The notes: generated by a model from the sequence alone, not told the origin. A stretch of 64,000 bases of DNA from Actinomycetospora sp. NBRC 106375 (GCF_030269665.1 NZ_BSTS01000001.1:310001-374000), one strand, 5' to 3'; counted from the stretch's first letter, positions 1 to 13,558 are shown. Made by a program: numbers and translations.

Positions 1-1087
1 CACCGTCGTCGGTGACGACGAGCGTGTCCTCGATCCGGACCCCGCCCCGCCCGGCCAGGTACACCCCCGGCTCGACGGTGACCGTCATCCCCGCATCCAG
101 GGTAGCGGTCGCGGTCGCGGACACCGCCGGAGCCTCGTGGATGACCAGCCCGACGCCGTGCCCGAGGCCGTGCACGAACTGCTCGCCGAACCCCGCCGCG
201 GTGATGACGTCGCGGGCGGCGGCGTCCACGTCGCGTGTCGCGGTGCCCGGCGCGAGGGCCGACCGCCCGGCCGCGGCGGCCTCGGCGACGAGGGCGTGCA
301 GGTCCCGCTGCCAGCCGGCCGGGGTCCCGACGACCACCGTGCGCGTCATGTCCGAGTGGTAGCCGTCGACGAGCGCGCCGAAGTCCATGGTCAGCAGGTC
401 GCCGTCGGCCAGGGGCGCGTCGGTCGGCTCGTGGTGCGGGATCGCGGCGTGCGCGCCGGCGGCGACGATCGTGTCGAACGACGGGCCCTCGGCGCCCGCC
501 TCGCGCATGCGCTCCTCGAGGTCGCGGGCGACCTCGCGCTCGGTGCGCCCGGCGTGCAGGCCCCCGTGGGCGATCAGCCCGGCGAGCGCGGCGTCCGCGG
601 CGGCGCAGGCCTGGCGCAGGGCGTCGACCTCGCCCGCATCCTTGATCGCCCGCAGCGTCTCGACGAGGCCCGGTGCCCGCGTGAGCTCCCCGTCCTCCAG
701 CGCGGCCACGAGCGCGTCGTGCCCGTCGACGGTGACGTGGGCGCTGTCGAACCCGATCCGTCCTCGTCGATCGTTCAGCAGTGCCGGTGCGCAGGCGCGC
801 TCGACGAGCACCGGGAGGTCGGGCGTCTGGGCGGCGGCCTGCGTCGTGTAGCGGCCGTCGGTGGCGAGCACCGTGTGCTCCTCGCCGCGGTCGGCGTCGT
901 CGCCGGCATCGACGAGCAGCGCGGCGTTCGAGCCCGTGAACCCCGACAGGTAGCGGACGTTCACGAGGTCGGTGACGAGCAGCGCGTCCAGCCCCGCCTC
1001 CCGCAGGGCCGCGCGCAGGGCGTCGCGACGCCGAGCGTGACCGCCGGGGGCACGCTCCGGACGGGTCGGGACCCCCGGAGTCAGCAT
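1..1087 (-). CDS. pepQ: Xaa-Pro aminopeptidase / dipeptidase, M24 family (3' end off the window)
   Basis: Cytosolic metallopeptidase that removes N-terminal residues preceding proline. About 362 residues are visible from the ATG at 1087; the C-terminus lies beyond position 1. A creatinase-type N-terminal domain (DALLVTDLVNVRYLSGFTGS near residues 33-52) is followed by the pitta-bread catalytic fold. All five metal ligands are visible: D235 (MDFG), D246 (YHSDMTRT), H310 (HGLGHGVG), E339 (VEPGVYL) and E353 (RIEDT). The divergent partner is an Rv2536-like membrane protein, the same arrangement as pepQ/Rv2536 in mycobacteria, where efp follows pepQ. The start overlaps the longest possible reading of the divergent gene, so that gene probably starts at 1128. 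Confidence 0.93.
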   Translation of the reverse strand, partial: MLTPGVPTRPERAPGGHARRRDALRAALREAGLDALLVTDLVNVRYLSGFTGSNAALLVDAGDDADRGEEHTVLATDGRYTTQAAAQTPDLPVLVERACAPALLNDRRGRIGFDSAHVTVDGHDALVAALEDGELTRAPGLVETLRAIKDAGEVDALRQACAAADAALAGLIAHGGLHAGRTEREVARDLEERMREAGAEGPSFDTIVAAGAHAAIPHHEPTDAPLADGDLLTMDFGALVDGYHSDMTRTVVVGTPAGWQRDLHALVAEAAAAGRSALAPGTATRDVDAAARDVITAAGFGEQFVHGLGHGVGLVIHEAPAVSATATATLDAGMTVTVEPGVYLAGRGGVRIEDTLVVTDDG

Positions 1088-1127
1088 GGGCGTCAGCCTA
1101 GGTGAGGGCGGGTCGTACGGTGTCGGG

Positions 1128-2105
1128 GTGCGTCCCGTCCCGACGGTCCGGCTGCAGCCCTGGGTCCTGCGAACACTCGTGCTCACCGTGGTGTTCGGCG
1201 TCGCGGAGGCGTTGTTCGTCGCCCTGCGCTCGTGGTCGCCCGACCTGCTGCGGCTCTGGAGCATCGTCCTGCTGCTGGTGGTGTCGGTCGTGGTGATCGG
1301 CTGGGTGGGTGCCGAGATCGTGCTCGGCCGCCGCCCCCCGGAGTGGACGTGGTTCATCACCGCGCTGGTCACGGCGCCGGCGGCCGGCCTGCTGAGCTGG
1401 ATCCTGCTCGCGGCGTTCGTCGACGAGACCGGCGTCGCCGACCTGCAGACCGCCCTCGTGGGCCGCGCGTCGTTCGTCGCGCTGCTCATCCTGGTGGCGG
1501 TGTTCGTCGGGTCGCGTCTCGGCTGGCTGTCGATGCGCCGCCACGGCGAGGGCACCGAGGACCCGTTCCTCGACGCCGACGACGAGGCCGTGGCACGTCA
1601 GGCGGCAATCGACCGCGGCGACGTGGACCCCCTGGCCGAGGAGCGCGCGGCGGCGGCCGCCCGTGCCGCGGCGCGCGCCGGCGTGCGCCCGGCCGCGGCG
1701 ACCGCGGGGGCACCGTCCGTGGCGGGCGTCCGCACCCCCGGCCGCCGGACCCCCGAGGTCGCCGAGCGCGAGCGGATGCCCGAGGCGCCGCGCCTCGCGC
1801 AGCAGCGCCGGGTCTCGACGGTGCGGGCGGCGGGAGCGCCGTCCGAGACGTCGTCCGGGACGTCGTCCACTCCCGTGTCCTCGCCGTTCGGGCAGCCGGA
1901 TGCCTCCGCGCCGCGCCCCACCGACTCCGACGTGCCGGAGCCCGTCGACCCCCCGGTCGTCGCCGTCCTGCCGTCCTTCCCGATGCCGGGCGGGCGCCTC
2001 GACCCGACGGGTTCGCAGCCGGTCGTCAGTGGCGAGGACGCGGAACCGGAGGAGCAGAAGCGGGGTCCACGTCGCAAGTTCGGTCTGCGTCGCCCGAAGT
2101 CCTGA
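1128..2105 (+). CDS. Rv2536-like four-helix membrane protein (B-4DMT type)
   Basis: Integral membrane protein of unknown substrate; its place between pepQ and aroB matches mycobacterial Rv2536. The GTG at 1128 (VRPVPTVRLQPW) is preferred. An in-frame ATG at 1086 would add 14 residues but would overlap the divergent pepQ start. Four hydrophobic helices occupy roughly residues 9-30, 38-62, 73-97 and 115-135. The remaining ~190 residues are a charged, Ala/Pro/Ser/Arg-rich, probably disordered cytoplasmic tail ending in a basic RRKFGLRRPKS-like stretch. The tail is longer than in mycobacterial relatives (from memory). It converges with aroB across a repeat-filled gap. Confidence 0.8.
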   Translation: MRPVPTVRLQPWVLRTLVLTVVFGVAEALFVALRSWSPDLLRLWSIVLLLVVSVVVIGWVGAEIVLGRRPPEWTWFITALVTAPAAGLLSWILLAAFVDETGVADLQTALVGRASFVALLILVAVFVGSRLGWLSMRRHGEGTEDPFLDADDEAVARQAAIDRGDVDPLAEERAAAAARAAARAGVRPAAATAGAPSVAGVRTPGRRTPEVAERERMPEAPRLAQQRRVSTVRAAGAPSETSSGTSSTPVSSPFGQPDASAPRPTDSDVPEPVDPPVVAVLPSFPMPGGRLDPTGSQPVVSGEDAEPEEQKRGPRRKFGLRRPKS

Positions 2106-2153
2106 CGCCGATTCGGGCGGTCGGCGCGCGGGTGGTGGGCGTGGGCCTGATGG

Positions 2154-2204
2154 AGCGAGGGCGTCCTTCGCTGCGTGGGAGGCAGCGAGGGTGACCTTCG
2201 CTCC
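2154..2204. terminator. Hairpin 1 of the repeat array, terminator-like
   Basis: 22-base arms (2154-2175 and 2183-2204) pair with a few mismatches around a 7-base loop. It lies just after the Rv2536-like gene and faces aroB. There is no clear U-tract, as is usual in high-GC actinobacteria. Confidence 0.55.
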
Positions 2205-2332
2205 CTTCAGCGTGCGTGGGGCCCGGGCCGGCGGGCGCGGCGAGCGGCACGTTGCGCATGATCAACAGGCTCCGCGGGATGCGGAACGTGCCGGTCGCGG
2301 GTCGCGCGTGCCGCGGCGGCGCCGCGCCTGGC

Positions 2333-2394
2333 GATCATGAGCGCGCTGTGCACCTCGCCGAGTCCACCGAGGTGGACCACGCGCCCGTGATCAT
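2333..2394. repeat. GATCA-bounded hairpin, copy 1
   Basis: Arms GATCATGAGCGCG...CACCTC and GAGGTG...CGCGCCCGTGATC form an imperfect ~24-bp stem. The same design recurs at 2627-2686 and, far away, at 54178-54236. Confidence 0.7.
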
Positions 2395-2446
2395 GCTCGC
2401 GGGCGCAGCGGTGTCGGGGGGCTCGGCGTGCTCGGCGCCGCGGTGG

Positions 2447-2497
2447 GAGCGAGGGCGTCCCTCGCTGCGCGGGAGGCAGCGAGGGTGACCTTCGCTC
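2447..2497. terminator. Hairpin 1 of repeat unit 2, terminator-like
   Basis: Second copy of the GAGCGAGGG stem-loop, with arms 2447-2468 and 2476-2497 and a 7-base loop. It differs from copy 1 at only a few positions. Confidence 0.55.
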
Positions 2498-2626
2498 CCT
2501 TCAGCGTGCGTGGGGCCCGGGCCGGCGGGCGCGGCGAGCGGCACGTTGCGCATGGTCAACAGGCTCCGCGGGATGCGGAACGTGCCGGTCGCGGGTCGCG
2601 CGTGCCGCGGCGGCGCCGCGCGTGGT

Positions 2627-2686
2627 GATCAGGAGCGCGCTGTGCACCTCGCCGGGTCGGCCCAGGTGGACCACGCGCCCGTGATC
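2627..2686. repeat. GATCA-bounded hairpin, copy 2
   Basis: Arms begin GATCAGGAGCGCGC and end GCGCCCGTGATC, with CACCTC/AGGTG near the loop. It is closer in sequence to the 54178 copy than copy 1 is (shares GATCAGGAGCGC and CCGGGTCGG). Confidence 0.7.
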
Positions 2687-2766
2687 ATGCTCGCGGGCGG
2701 AGCGGTGTCGGGGGCTCGGCGCCCTCGCTGTGCGATGGGAGCGAGGGCGTCCCTCGCTGCGCGGGG

Positions 2767-2789
2767 GGAGCGAGGGTGACCCTCGCTCC
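2767..2789. terminator. Perfect 10-bp hairpin ahead of the aroB 3' end
   Basis: GGAGCGAGGG - TGA - CCCTCGCTCC, a perfect stem with a 3-base loop, lies 45 bases downstream of the aroB stop. It could terminate both convergent transcripts. Confidence 0.6.
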
Positions 2790-2833
2790 GTCCGTCCACG
2801 CAGGCAGCGCGGTGCGGACGGGCGCGGGGGAGG

Positions 2834-4435
<1,602 letters not shown>

Positions 4436-4439
<4 letters not shown>

Positions 4440-5641
4440 TCCGTGCTCCGCAACAGGGTCGGGTCGATCGCCTCGAGGTAGGTCGCGACGTTGCGGCGGG
4501 TCTCGCCGAGCGAGTCGCCGCCGAACTTCTCCAGCGCGGCGTCCGCGAGCACCAGGGCCACCAGCGCCTCGGCGACGACACCGGCCGCCGGGACGGCGCA
4601 CACGTCGGAGCGCTGGTGGTGGGCGACCGCGGCCTCGCCGGTGGCCGTGTCGACGGTCGCGAGCGCGCGGGGCACCGTTGAGATCGGCTTCATGGCCACT
4701 CGCGCGCGCAGCGGCTCGCCGTTGGTCATGCCGCCCTCGATGCCCCCGGCGCGGTTGGACGCCCGGCTGATCCCCCGCGCCGCGACGTGCATCTCGTCGT
4801 GCGCCGCCGACCCCCGCCGGCGCGCCGTGGTGAACCCGTCGCCGATCTCCACACCCTTCATCGCCTGGATGCCCATGAGCGCCCCGGCGAGGCGGGCGTC
4901 GAGCCGGCGGTCGGCCTGGACGTACGAGCCGAGGCCGACGGGCAGCCCGTGCGCGACGACCTCGACCACGCCGCCGAGGGTGTCGCCGTCGTCCTTGGCG
5001 GCGTCGACCTCGGCCACCATCGCCGCGGTGGAGGCCTCGTCGACCGCGCGCACCGGGCTCGCGTCGACTCGCTCGCCGTCACCCGGCATCGGGATCGCCT
5101 CGGGGGTGGCGTCGGCTGTGCCGAGGCTGACCACATGGGACAGCACCTCGACACCCAGGGCCTGCTCGAGGAACGCCTTGGCCACCGCGCCGAGAGCGAC
5201 CTTCGCCGCGGTCTCGCGGGCGCTCGCGCGCTCGAGCACCGGGCGGGCCTCGTCGAAGTCGTACTTCGTCATGCCGGCGAGGTCGGCATGGCCGGGCCGG
5301 GGCCGGGTGAGCGGCGCATTGCGGGCGCGGCCGTCGAGCAGCGCCGGGTCGACGGGATCGGCCGCCATCACCGTCTCCCACTTCGGCCACTCGGAGTTGG
5401 CGATCCGGATCGCCACCGGGCTGCCGAGCGTCACACCGTGCCGCAGGCCCCCGGAGATCTCGATCTCGTCGGCCTCGAAGCTCATCCGCGCGCCGCGGCC
5501 GTAGCCGAGGCGGCGCCGCGCGAGTTCCGCCGACACCTCCTTCGAGCTCACCGAGACACCCGCGACCATGCCCTCGAGCAGGGCCGTGAGCGCCGCACCG
5601 TGCGACTCTCCCGCCGTCAACCACCGCAACACGCCGCCCAT
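4436..5641 (-). CDS. aroC: Chorismate synthase
   Basis: Last common step of aromatic biosynthesis: EPSP to chorismate, needing reduced FMN. 401 residues. The N-terminus reads [15 protein letters not shown]; other family members begin at the [11 protein letters not shown] part, so a start at the in-frame GTG (codon 4) is possible. Further signatures are [29 protein letters not shown] and [17 protein letters not shown]. It lies 19 bp after a prepilin-peptidase-like gene and shares a GTGA junction with aroK. Confidence 0.96.
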
Positions 5642-5660
5642 CGTTCCACGTCGCCACCGC

Positions 5661-6296
5661 TCACCCGCCCGACAGGGAGACCGTGAGGACCGACCACGCC
5701 GCCAGCAGCAGCGGCGGGCCGTAGGGCACGGCGCGAACGGGGCCGTCTCGGGTGAGCGACGAGGCCACGAGCAGGGCGAGGACCCCGCCGGCCGCGATCA
5801 CCGGGACGGCCGCGAGCGCACCCCACGACGCCGCGGCCAGCGGCGCGCCCACGGCCGGTGCGAGCTTCACGTCCCCGGCCCCGAGGGCCCGCGGCGCGGC
5901 GAGGTGCACCGCCGCGAACACCCCGCCGAGCAGCAGCGCCCCGAGCACGCCGGCGACCAGCGCCGACGGGCCGAGCGGGACGAGGGACGCGCAGGCGAGC
6001 CCCGCCGCGGGCAGGGTCAGCGCGTCCGGCAAGCGGTGCTCAGCGAGGTCGGTGGCGCTGCCGGCCACCCCGAGCGCACCGAGCACCAACCAGGCCGGGA
6101 GCCAGAGCGCCGACACCACGCCGGCCCCGACGACACCGCACGACGCGGCCCAGAGCACGGCCAGCGCGGCGGCACACGGCAGCCCGGGGACCAGCACCCC
6201 GCGCCGCATCCGCGCGAGCCAGGTACGCACGCCGCACCCCGTCAGCGCGCCCGCTCCCCCGCCGGCCGCCGCCGCGAGGAGCACCGTCATCGCCAC
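5661..6296 (-). CDS. Prepilin peptidase-like protein (A24, TadV/CpaA type)
   Basis: Inner-membrane aspartic peptidase expected to process type IV pilin-like (Flp/Tad or competence) precursors. 211 residues, mostly membrane-spanning. The two catalytic aspartates are visible: D83 in [17 protein letters not shown] and D142 in GAGDVK, a variant of the GxGD motif. The N-terminal methylase domain of full-length PilD is absent, as in the short family. The start is the ATG at 6296 or the in-frame ATG at 6290. It precedes aroC by 19 bp; this aroC-linked position is also seen in mycobacteria. No pilin genes are in the window. Confidence 0.85.
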   Translation of the reverse strand: MAMTVLLAAAAGGGAGALTGCGVRTWLARMRRGVLVPGLPCAAALAVLWAASCGVVGAGVVSALWLPAWLVLGALGVAGSATDLAEHRLPDALTLPAAGLACASLVPLGPSALVAGVLGALLLGGVFAAVHLAAPRALGAGDVKLAPAVGAPLAAASWGALAAVPVIAAGGVLALLVASSLTRDGPVRAVPYGPPLLLAAWSVLTVSLSGG

Positions 6297-6876
6297 ACCG
6301 ACGAGCGTGGGGCGACGTCGGCATCGGCGTCACGGATGAACCTGGAACCCTGGGGACGCATCCGGCGGATGGGGACGGCGGACGGAGCACGCGGGCGCGA
6401 TCCACACCCGCGAGCAGCGTCGACCGTCGCCGTGGGGCGACCCGGATCTCCGGCAGCGTGCGGTGATCATGCGCGACGCCGCCCTCGCACGGCGGCTCCC
6501 GGCGCGTCGGCCGCGACCGGCACGTTCCGCAGGTCGGGAACCCTCTCGATCATGCCGACCGTGCCCCTCGCCCGTTCCCCCGGGCGCTGGGAAGCCCCTG
6601 GAGGGCCCACTCGGCGTGTCGTATCGGCGAGCCTGTGGCGATCCTGGCGTCAGACGCCAGCAAAGCCGCATTGCTCGAAGACCTCGCCGACCCCGCGACC
6701 TCGCGATTCCGGCGCACCCGCCGACCCCGCGGTTCCCGCGCACCCGCCCACCCCGCCGCACACGCCGCACCCGTGCGCTCGAGATGGGTGGTTTCTGACG
6801 TCGGACGTCAGCGTGGACGCCAGGCTGACAACCACGCCGGCCACGGACCACGCACGCCGCCCGGCCGTCCGGGGGG
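6297..6876. other. 580-bp spacer with inverted and dispersed repeats, no credible gene
   Basis: Between the prepilin-peptidase gene start and the aroE 3' end. It contains a GATCATG...-bounded segment (about 6463-6560) that includes CGCGACCGGCACGTTCCGCA, a 20-base inverted match to the 2.1-2.8 kb array. It also holds the perfect palindromes CTGGCGT-CAG-ACGCCAG (6644-6660) and CTGACGT-CGG-ACGTCAG (6794-6810), and a CCGACCCCGCGG-type low-complexity run. Frames through it are C/G-driven and show no domain. The promoter of the downstream operon is probably near 6297-6400. Confidence 0.7.
6776..6830. repeat. Dispersed ~55-bp repeat, copy A
   Basis: This segment, which contains the palindrome CTGACGTCGGACGTCAG and ends GTGGACGCCAGGCTGACA, matches 50104-50162 over most of its length, with 18 identical bases at the right end. 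Confidence 0.7.
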
Positions 6877-7737
6877 TCAGGGCAGGGGTAGGAGGGTGAC
6901 GTCGGTCGTGGCGGCGAGGGCGGCGTGCATGGCCTCGCGGGGCGCCGGCAGGCCCGTGAACTGTTCGACCTGCCCGAACGCCTGGTGCAGGAGCATGTCG
7001 AGGCCGGTGGCGACGGTGAGGCCACGGTCGGCGGCCGCGGCGGCCAGGGGCGTGGGCCAGGGGTGGTAGACGGCGTCGAGGACGACCGACCAGGTGGGCA
7101 GGGCCGCGACAAGACGCTCCGCCACCGCCGGGTCGATCGCGCCCGCCGGCGTCGTGTTGATCAGCGCCTTGGCCGACGACAGGTCGCCCGGCAGCAGGTC
7201 GTCCCACGTCAGGGCCCGGCGGGCGAAGCCGAAGCCGCGCGCGACGTCGAGGGTGCCCGCCGCCCGGTCCGGGTCGCGGACCACCAGGGTCACGCCCTCA
7301 CAGCCGACGTCGTACACGCCGCCGAGGGCCGCGCTCGCGGTCGCCCCGCTGCCCAGCACCACGACGTCGGCGGCGAACACGGTGGGCGGGACGTCCCGGA
7401 CCCCGGCGGCCCGCAGCGCGCCGGCGACGCCGTCGACGTCGGTGCAGTCGGCCGCCCAGCCGTCGCCGTGGTGCACGAGGGTGTTGGCGGCGCCCACGCG
7501 GCGGGCGCGCAGGCTGACGGTGGTCGCGATCTCCAGGGCCGCCCGCTTCCCCGGCATCGTCACCGAGAACCCGGCCCAGGATCCGTCCCGGGCGCGCACG
7601 TAGGCGGGCAGCTCCTCGGCGGTGCACTCGACGGCCTCGTAGGTCCAGTCGTCGAGCCCGAGCGCCGCGTAGGCCGCCCGGTGCAGCGCCGGCGAGCGGG
7701 AGTGGGCGACCGGCGAGCCCAGGACGGCGGCCCGCAC
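6877..7737 (-). CDS. aroE: Shikimate dehydrogenase
   Basis: Reduces 3-dehydroshikimate to shikimate with NADPH. 286 residues from the GTG at 7737, two bases after the mltG stop. The substrate domain has SVTMPGKRAAL (catalytic lysine) and NTLVHHGDGWAADCTDVDG. The nucleotide-binding turn is GSGATASAA rather than the usual GAGGA, a divergence also found in actinobacterial AroE. The C-terminal signatures are NTTPAG, DAVYHPWPTPL and TGLDMLLHQAFGQ. Last gene of alaS-ruvX-mltG-aroE, an order shared with mycobacteria. Confidence 0.95.
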   Translation of the reverse strand: MRAAVLGSPVAHSRSPALHRAAYAALGLDDWTYEAVECTAEELPAYVRARDGSWAGFSVTMPGKRAALEIATTVSLRARRVGAANTLVHHGDGWAADCTDVDGVAGALRAAGVRDVPPTVFAADVVVLGSGATASAALGGVYDVGCEGVTLVVRDPDRAAGTLDVARGFGFARRALTWDDLLPGDLSSAKALINTTPAGAIDPAVAERLVAALPTWSVVLDAVYHPWPTPLAAAAADRGLTVATGLDMLLHQAFGQVEQFTGLPAPREAMHAALAATTDVTLLPLP

Positions 7738-7739
7738 CG

Positions 7740-9668
7740 TCAGTAGACCCCCCGCGTCTGCGCGAGCCGCCGGTTGGCGTCGTGCTCGGCGGGCGTCACG
7801 GCGAAGCAGGAGATCCCGTCGGTCTGGCACTTCACGAAGTACACCCACGGGCCCGGCTCGGGCTCCAGCGCGGCACGCAGCGCCTCGGGGCTCACGGCGC
7901 CGATGGGGGTCGGGGTCAACCCGAGGTTGAGGTACGTGTTGTACGGGCCGGGCCGCGCGCGGTCGAAGGGGCTGGTCAGGAGCGTCTGGCGGTCGAGGGG
8001 ATAGTTCACCGTCGAGTCGAACTGGAGGCGCATCGGGACGGCCAGCCGGTTGTAGATGACCCGCGCGACCTTGCCGAAGTCCGCCGCGACGCCCTCGCGC
8101 TCGGCCAGGGAGGCGACGACGAGCACGTCGTAGGGCTTCACCCCGCGGGCGTCGGCCTCGCGCACCAGCCCGCCCGCCTCGAGGCGCGGCACCGAGGTCC
8201 GGACCACCTGGGTCAGCGCGTCCTTCGCGTTCGTGCCCGGGGCGATGTCGTAGGTCCCGGGGGTGAGCAGGCCCTCGAGCCGGCGGTTCGGGTCGGCGAG
8301 GCGCACGCTGTCCAGCGCCCACGACGGCACCCCGAGCTGCGCGGGGTCGGTGGTGGCCATCGCCGTGCGCAGCTCCGCGACGGAGGCGCAGCGCTCGGCG
8401 CCCGCGTCGTCGACGGTGCAGGTGGCTCGCGAGATCTGCGACAGGACGCCGGGGACGACCGCGCCGCCGACGCCGACGGTGTCGTCGAGCTGGGTCCCGC
8501 TGCGGATCTCCAGGCGTCCGACGCGGCTGGCCGGGTCGAGCAGCTCCGCGACCGCCCCGGCCGCCGACATCTGCTTGCGCAGCTCGTAGAAGCCGGGCTG
8601 GATGCCGCGCCCGTCCGGGTTCTCCTCGGCGGCGTCGCCGAAGGCGCGGGCCGAGGCGACGACGTCGGCGGTCGCCAGCTCCTCACCGATCTCGCGGGTG
8701 GACGAGCCCTCGGAGACCTCGACGACCACCCGCCCGGAGCCCGGGCCGTCGTAGTCGGGCGGGAACAGGACGGGCCAGAGATCGCGCGCGAGGAACGCGC
8801 CGCCGACCAGGGCCAGCACGAGCACCGCCGCGACCGCCGGCCACAGGAACCGGCGCCGCCGCGGGGGGCGTCCCTGGGGCAGGGCCTCGGTCCGGGCGTC
8901 CCCGCCGGGCGGGTCGTCGCCGAGCAGCCACCCGGCGTCGGCGCCGTCGGTCCCGCCGGGCGGCTCGGCGTCGTCGACCCCGCGGCTCCACCCGACCCCG
9001 CCCGCCCGCTCGACCCCGCCGGCTCGCTCGCTCCCGTTCGCCCGCTCGCTCCCGTCCGCCCGCTCGGTCCCGCCGTCCCGGTCGGTCGCGTCGGCCGCCG
9101 AGGCCTCGCCCCACCCGGACTCGTCGACCCGCTCGCCCCGTCCGTCGCCGTCGGACCACCCAGTACCGCCGGAGGCTCCGGCCTCGGGATCGGTCTCCAC
9201 CGCCGCGGGTTCCTCGGGGCGCCGCCAGGCGGCCGCGTAGTGCCGATCGGTCTCGGCGTCGGGGTGGACGCCCGGACGCTCGCGCTGGGCCGGGCGGCCG
9301 CCGGGCGGCGGCGAGACCCCACGGCGCCCGGCGACGACCCGCCGCGCCGGGGACGGTGCGCCGTGCGACCGAACCGGGGTCGACGGCCTCGCCGGGGCGG
9401 ACGGCCCGACCTGCCCCACCGGCTGTGCCGGCCCCGTCGACGCGGCCCGTCCCGAGGGCGAGGACGGCCCCGACGACGCCCCGGCCCGTCCCGCGGGCGA
9501 CGCCGCTCCCGGAACCGAGGACGGCCCGGACGCTGCCGCAGGCCCGGCGGACCGCCCCGCGCCTCCGCCACGGACGACGGGCTGCATCTGCACCAGCTTG
9601 GCACGGCTGGACGACCCGCCCGACCCGCCTGACGAGGCCTCCTCCGGGCCGCCGCGACGTCCGGTCAC
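7740..9668 (-). CDS. mltG: Endolytic murein transglycosylase
   Basis: Cuts nascent peptidoglycan strands at the outer face of the membrane. 642 residues, longer than the usual ~350-420 because the first ~270 residues are a Pro/Gly/Ser/Arg-rich cytoplasmic region with short degenerate repeats ([16 protein letters not shown] near residue 205). A single membrane helix is at about residues 273-293, followed by a LysM-like part and the YceG domain with the catalytic-glutamate motif ASLAEREG (E523/E525) and [17 protein letters not shown]. The GTG start overlaps the ruvX stop (GTGA). Confidence 0.94.
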   Translation of the reverse strand: MTGRRGGPEEASSGGSGGSSSRAKLVQMQPVVRGGGAGRSAGPAAASGPSSVPGAASPAGRAGASSGPSSPSGRAASTGPAQPVGQVGPSAPARPSTPVRSHGAPSPARRVVAGRRGVSPPPGGRPAQRERPGVHPDAETDRHYAAAWRRPEEPAAVETDPEAGASGGTGWSDGDGRGERVDESGWGEASAADATDRDGGTERADGSERANGSERAGGVERAGGVGWSRGVDDAEPPGGTDGADAGWLLGDDPPGGDARTEALPQGRPPRRRRFLWPAVAAVLVLALVGGAFLARDLWPVLFPPDYDGPGSGRVVVEVSEGSSTREIGEELATADVVASARAFGDAAEENPDGRGIQPGFYELRKQMSAAGAVAELLDPASRVGRLEIRSGTQLDDTVGVGGAVVPGVLSQISRATCTVDDAGAERCASVAELRTAMATTDPAQLGVPSWALDSVRLADPNRRLEGLLTPGTYDIAPGTNAKDALTQVVRTSVPRLEAGGLVREADARGVKPYDVLVVASLAEREGVAADFGKVARVIYNRLAVPMRLQFDSTVNYPLDRQTLLTSPFDRARPGPYNTYLNLGLTPTPIGAVSPEALRAALEPEPGPWVYFVKCQTDGISCFAVTPAEHDANRRLAQTRGVY

Positions 9669-10124
9669 GAGTCCACCGAGGGATCGGGGTCGCGGCGGGC
9701 ACGGCGGGCGTCGAGGTAGCCCTGGAGGATCCCGACGGCCGCGGCCTGGTCGATCACGCGGCGTTGCTTGCGGCCCTTCACACCCCGGTCGGACAGGGTG
9801 CGGGTGGCGGCGACGGTGGTCAGGCGCTCATCGGAGAGCACGACCGGCACGTCACGCGACGCGAGCAACTCGGCGAGCGCGGCCGCGTAGGTCTGCGCGG
9901 TCTGCGCCGCCGGGCCGTCCCGGCCGGCGAGCGTGCGGGGAAGGCCCACGACCACCTCGACCACCTCGTGCTCGTCGACGAGCGCCACGAGCCGGTCCAG
10001 GTCGGTACCGGCCCCTGCATCGTGATCGAGGGTAACGAGCGGCGTGGCGAGGACCCCGCCGGGATCCGACAGGGCCACCCCCACCCGCACGCTGCCGACG
10101 TCGACGCCGAGGCGCCGGCCGGCG

Positions 10125-10135
<11 letters not shown>
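9665..10135 (-). CDS. ruvX: RuvX/YqgF family RNase H-fold nuclease, apparent CTG start
   Basis: Putative Holliday-junction resolvase / pre-16S rRNA processing nuclease, 156 residues. The first conventional start in frame (GTG at 10090) would delete the N-terminal strand carrying the essential aspartate ([11 protein letters not shown]). Reading upstream, no ATG, GTG or TTG is available, but a CTG at 10135 is preceded by GGAGGT with an 8-base spacer, giving [15 protein letters not shown]. The rest is typical: [24 protein letters not shown] and the closing [14 protein letters not shown]. It overlaps the alaS 3' end by 11 bp and mltG by 4 bp. Confidence 0.9.
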
Positions 10136-12794
<2,659 letters not shown>

Positions 12795-12860
12795 GGTGTC
12801 CTGCTCGGAAAGAGGTACGGGTGGGGGCGCAGAGCGCGGGGCCTGACTCGGAACCAGCCC

Positions 12861-13163
12861 TCAGCGGGCGTGCGAGGCTCCCCGCCGGGGCGCTCGCGCG
12901 TGACGGGCCGACGACGGCGGGTCGGGCCGCACGGGGATCTCGGTCGTGTCCTCCACCATCGCGTACAGCTCCTCGGAGCGTTCGTTCATTCCGGCGCGCA
13001 CCTCGGCGCCGAACGAACCGAGGCCGGCGCCGAGCTCACGCAGGCCCTCGCCGAGGCTGGTGCCGATGCCCGCCGGGGTGGCCTTCTGCGTCACCTCGTT
13101 GACCTTGCGGGTGGCCGTGACGCCCACGGCCACGCCGACGCCGATCCAGAACAGACGCCTCAT
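12861..13163 (-). CDS. Small membrane-associated protein of the alaS-linked pair
   Basis: 100 residues from the ATG at 13163, which overlaps the upstream stop (ATGA). A short N-terminal hydrophobic segment (LFWIGVGVAVGVTA, residues 4-17) is followed by an amphipathic stretch rich in Gly/Glu (GTSLGEGLRELGAGLGSFG) and a basic disordered tail. Its position between a DUF948 gene and alaS matches the small Rv2556c-side genes of other actinobacteria (from memory). Function unknown; a partner of the DUF948 protein is plausible. Confidence 0.75.
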   Translation of the reverse strand: MRRLFWIGVGVAVGVTATRKVNEVTQKATPAGIGTSLGEGLRELGAGLGSFGAEVRAGMNERSEELYAMVEDTTEIPVRPDPPSSARHARAPRRGASHAR

Positions 13164-13558
13164 GCGCGCACACTCCGCTTCGACTTCTTCTTCGCCGGCG
13201 GCCCGTTCTTCAGCTTGCGGGCCTGCTGGGCCTTGCGCAGCCCGTACGACAGGGCGGCCACCTTCACCAGCGGGCCGCCGAGCGTGGCGGTGAACAGCGT
13301 GCTCAGCGCCTTGGTGTTGGCCGCGACGGCCTGGGCGCTGGCGGTGACCCCGTCGACCCGCTCGAGCTGGGTGTTCACCGAGGTCAGCGTGACGTTGGCG
13401 TCCGAGAGCAGCGGCTCGGTGCCCTCGTGGGCCTTGCGGATGGCGATGGTGGCCTCGTCGAGCGTGCGCCCGAGCTTGACCAGCGGGATGGCGAGCAGCA
13501 CCACCAGGATCACGAACGCCACCGCGGCGACGATCGCCGCGATCTGGCCGACCGACAC
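13160..13558 (-). CDS. DUF948-containing membrane protein
   Basis: 132 residues from the GTG at 13558. One N-terminal helix (IAAIVAAVAFVILVVLLAIP, residues 6-25) precedes a coiled-coil-like stretch with regular hydrophobic spacing (TLDEATIAIRKAHEGTEPLL..VNTQLERVDGV). The C-terminus is strongly basic (KKKSKRSVRA). DUF948 proteins sit beside alaS in many actinobacteria; their role is unknown. The ATGA overlap with the next gene suggests the two products act together at the membrane. Confidence 0.85.
   Translation of the reverse strand: MSVGQIAAIVAAVAFVILVVLLAIPLVKLGRTLDEATIAIRKAHEGTEPLLSDANVTLTSVNTQLERVDGVTASAQAVAANTKALSTLFTATLGGPLVKVAALSYGLRKAQQARKLKNGPPAKKKSKRSVRA

Larger units (their letters stand above)
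2151..2820. repeat. Tandem array of a ~293-bp non-coding repeat (two full copies and one partial)
   Basis: This is a gap of more than 700 bases between convergent genes. Two nearly identical units start at about 2151 and 2443 (offset 293 bp), and a third, truncated unit starts at about 2736 (offset 292 bp). Each full unit contains three stem-loops in order: a GAGCGAGGG.../...TTCGCTC hairpin, an arm pair CGGCACGTTGCGCAT / ATGCGGAACGTGCCG, and a GATCA-bounded hairpin. Short frames run through the units, but I see no credible gene. The copies differ by only a few bases, suggesting recent duplication. Confidence 0.9.

Noticed and set aside
1086-2105. ATG at 1086 as start of the Rv2536-like gene
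   Set aside because: It overlaps the divergent pepQ start; the GTG at 1128 begins nearer the first helix.
2216-2779. Short open frames within the tandem repeats
   Set aside because: They repeat with the array and have no ribosome-binding site or recognised content; better explained as structural DNA.
6330-7112. Minus-strand frame over the aroE-side spacer
   Set aside because: Runs into the aroE gene in the wrong frame; composed of Arg/Pro and repeat-derived text.
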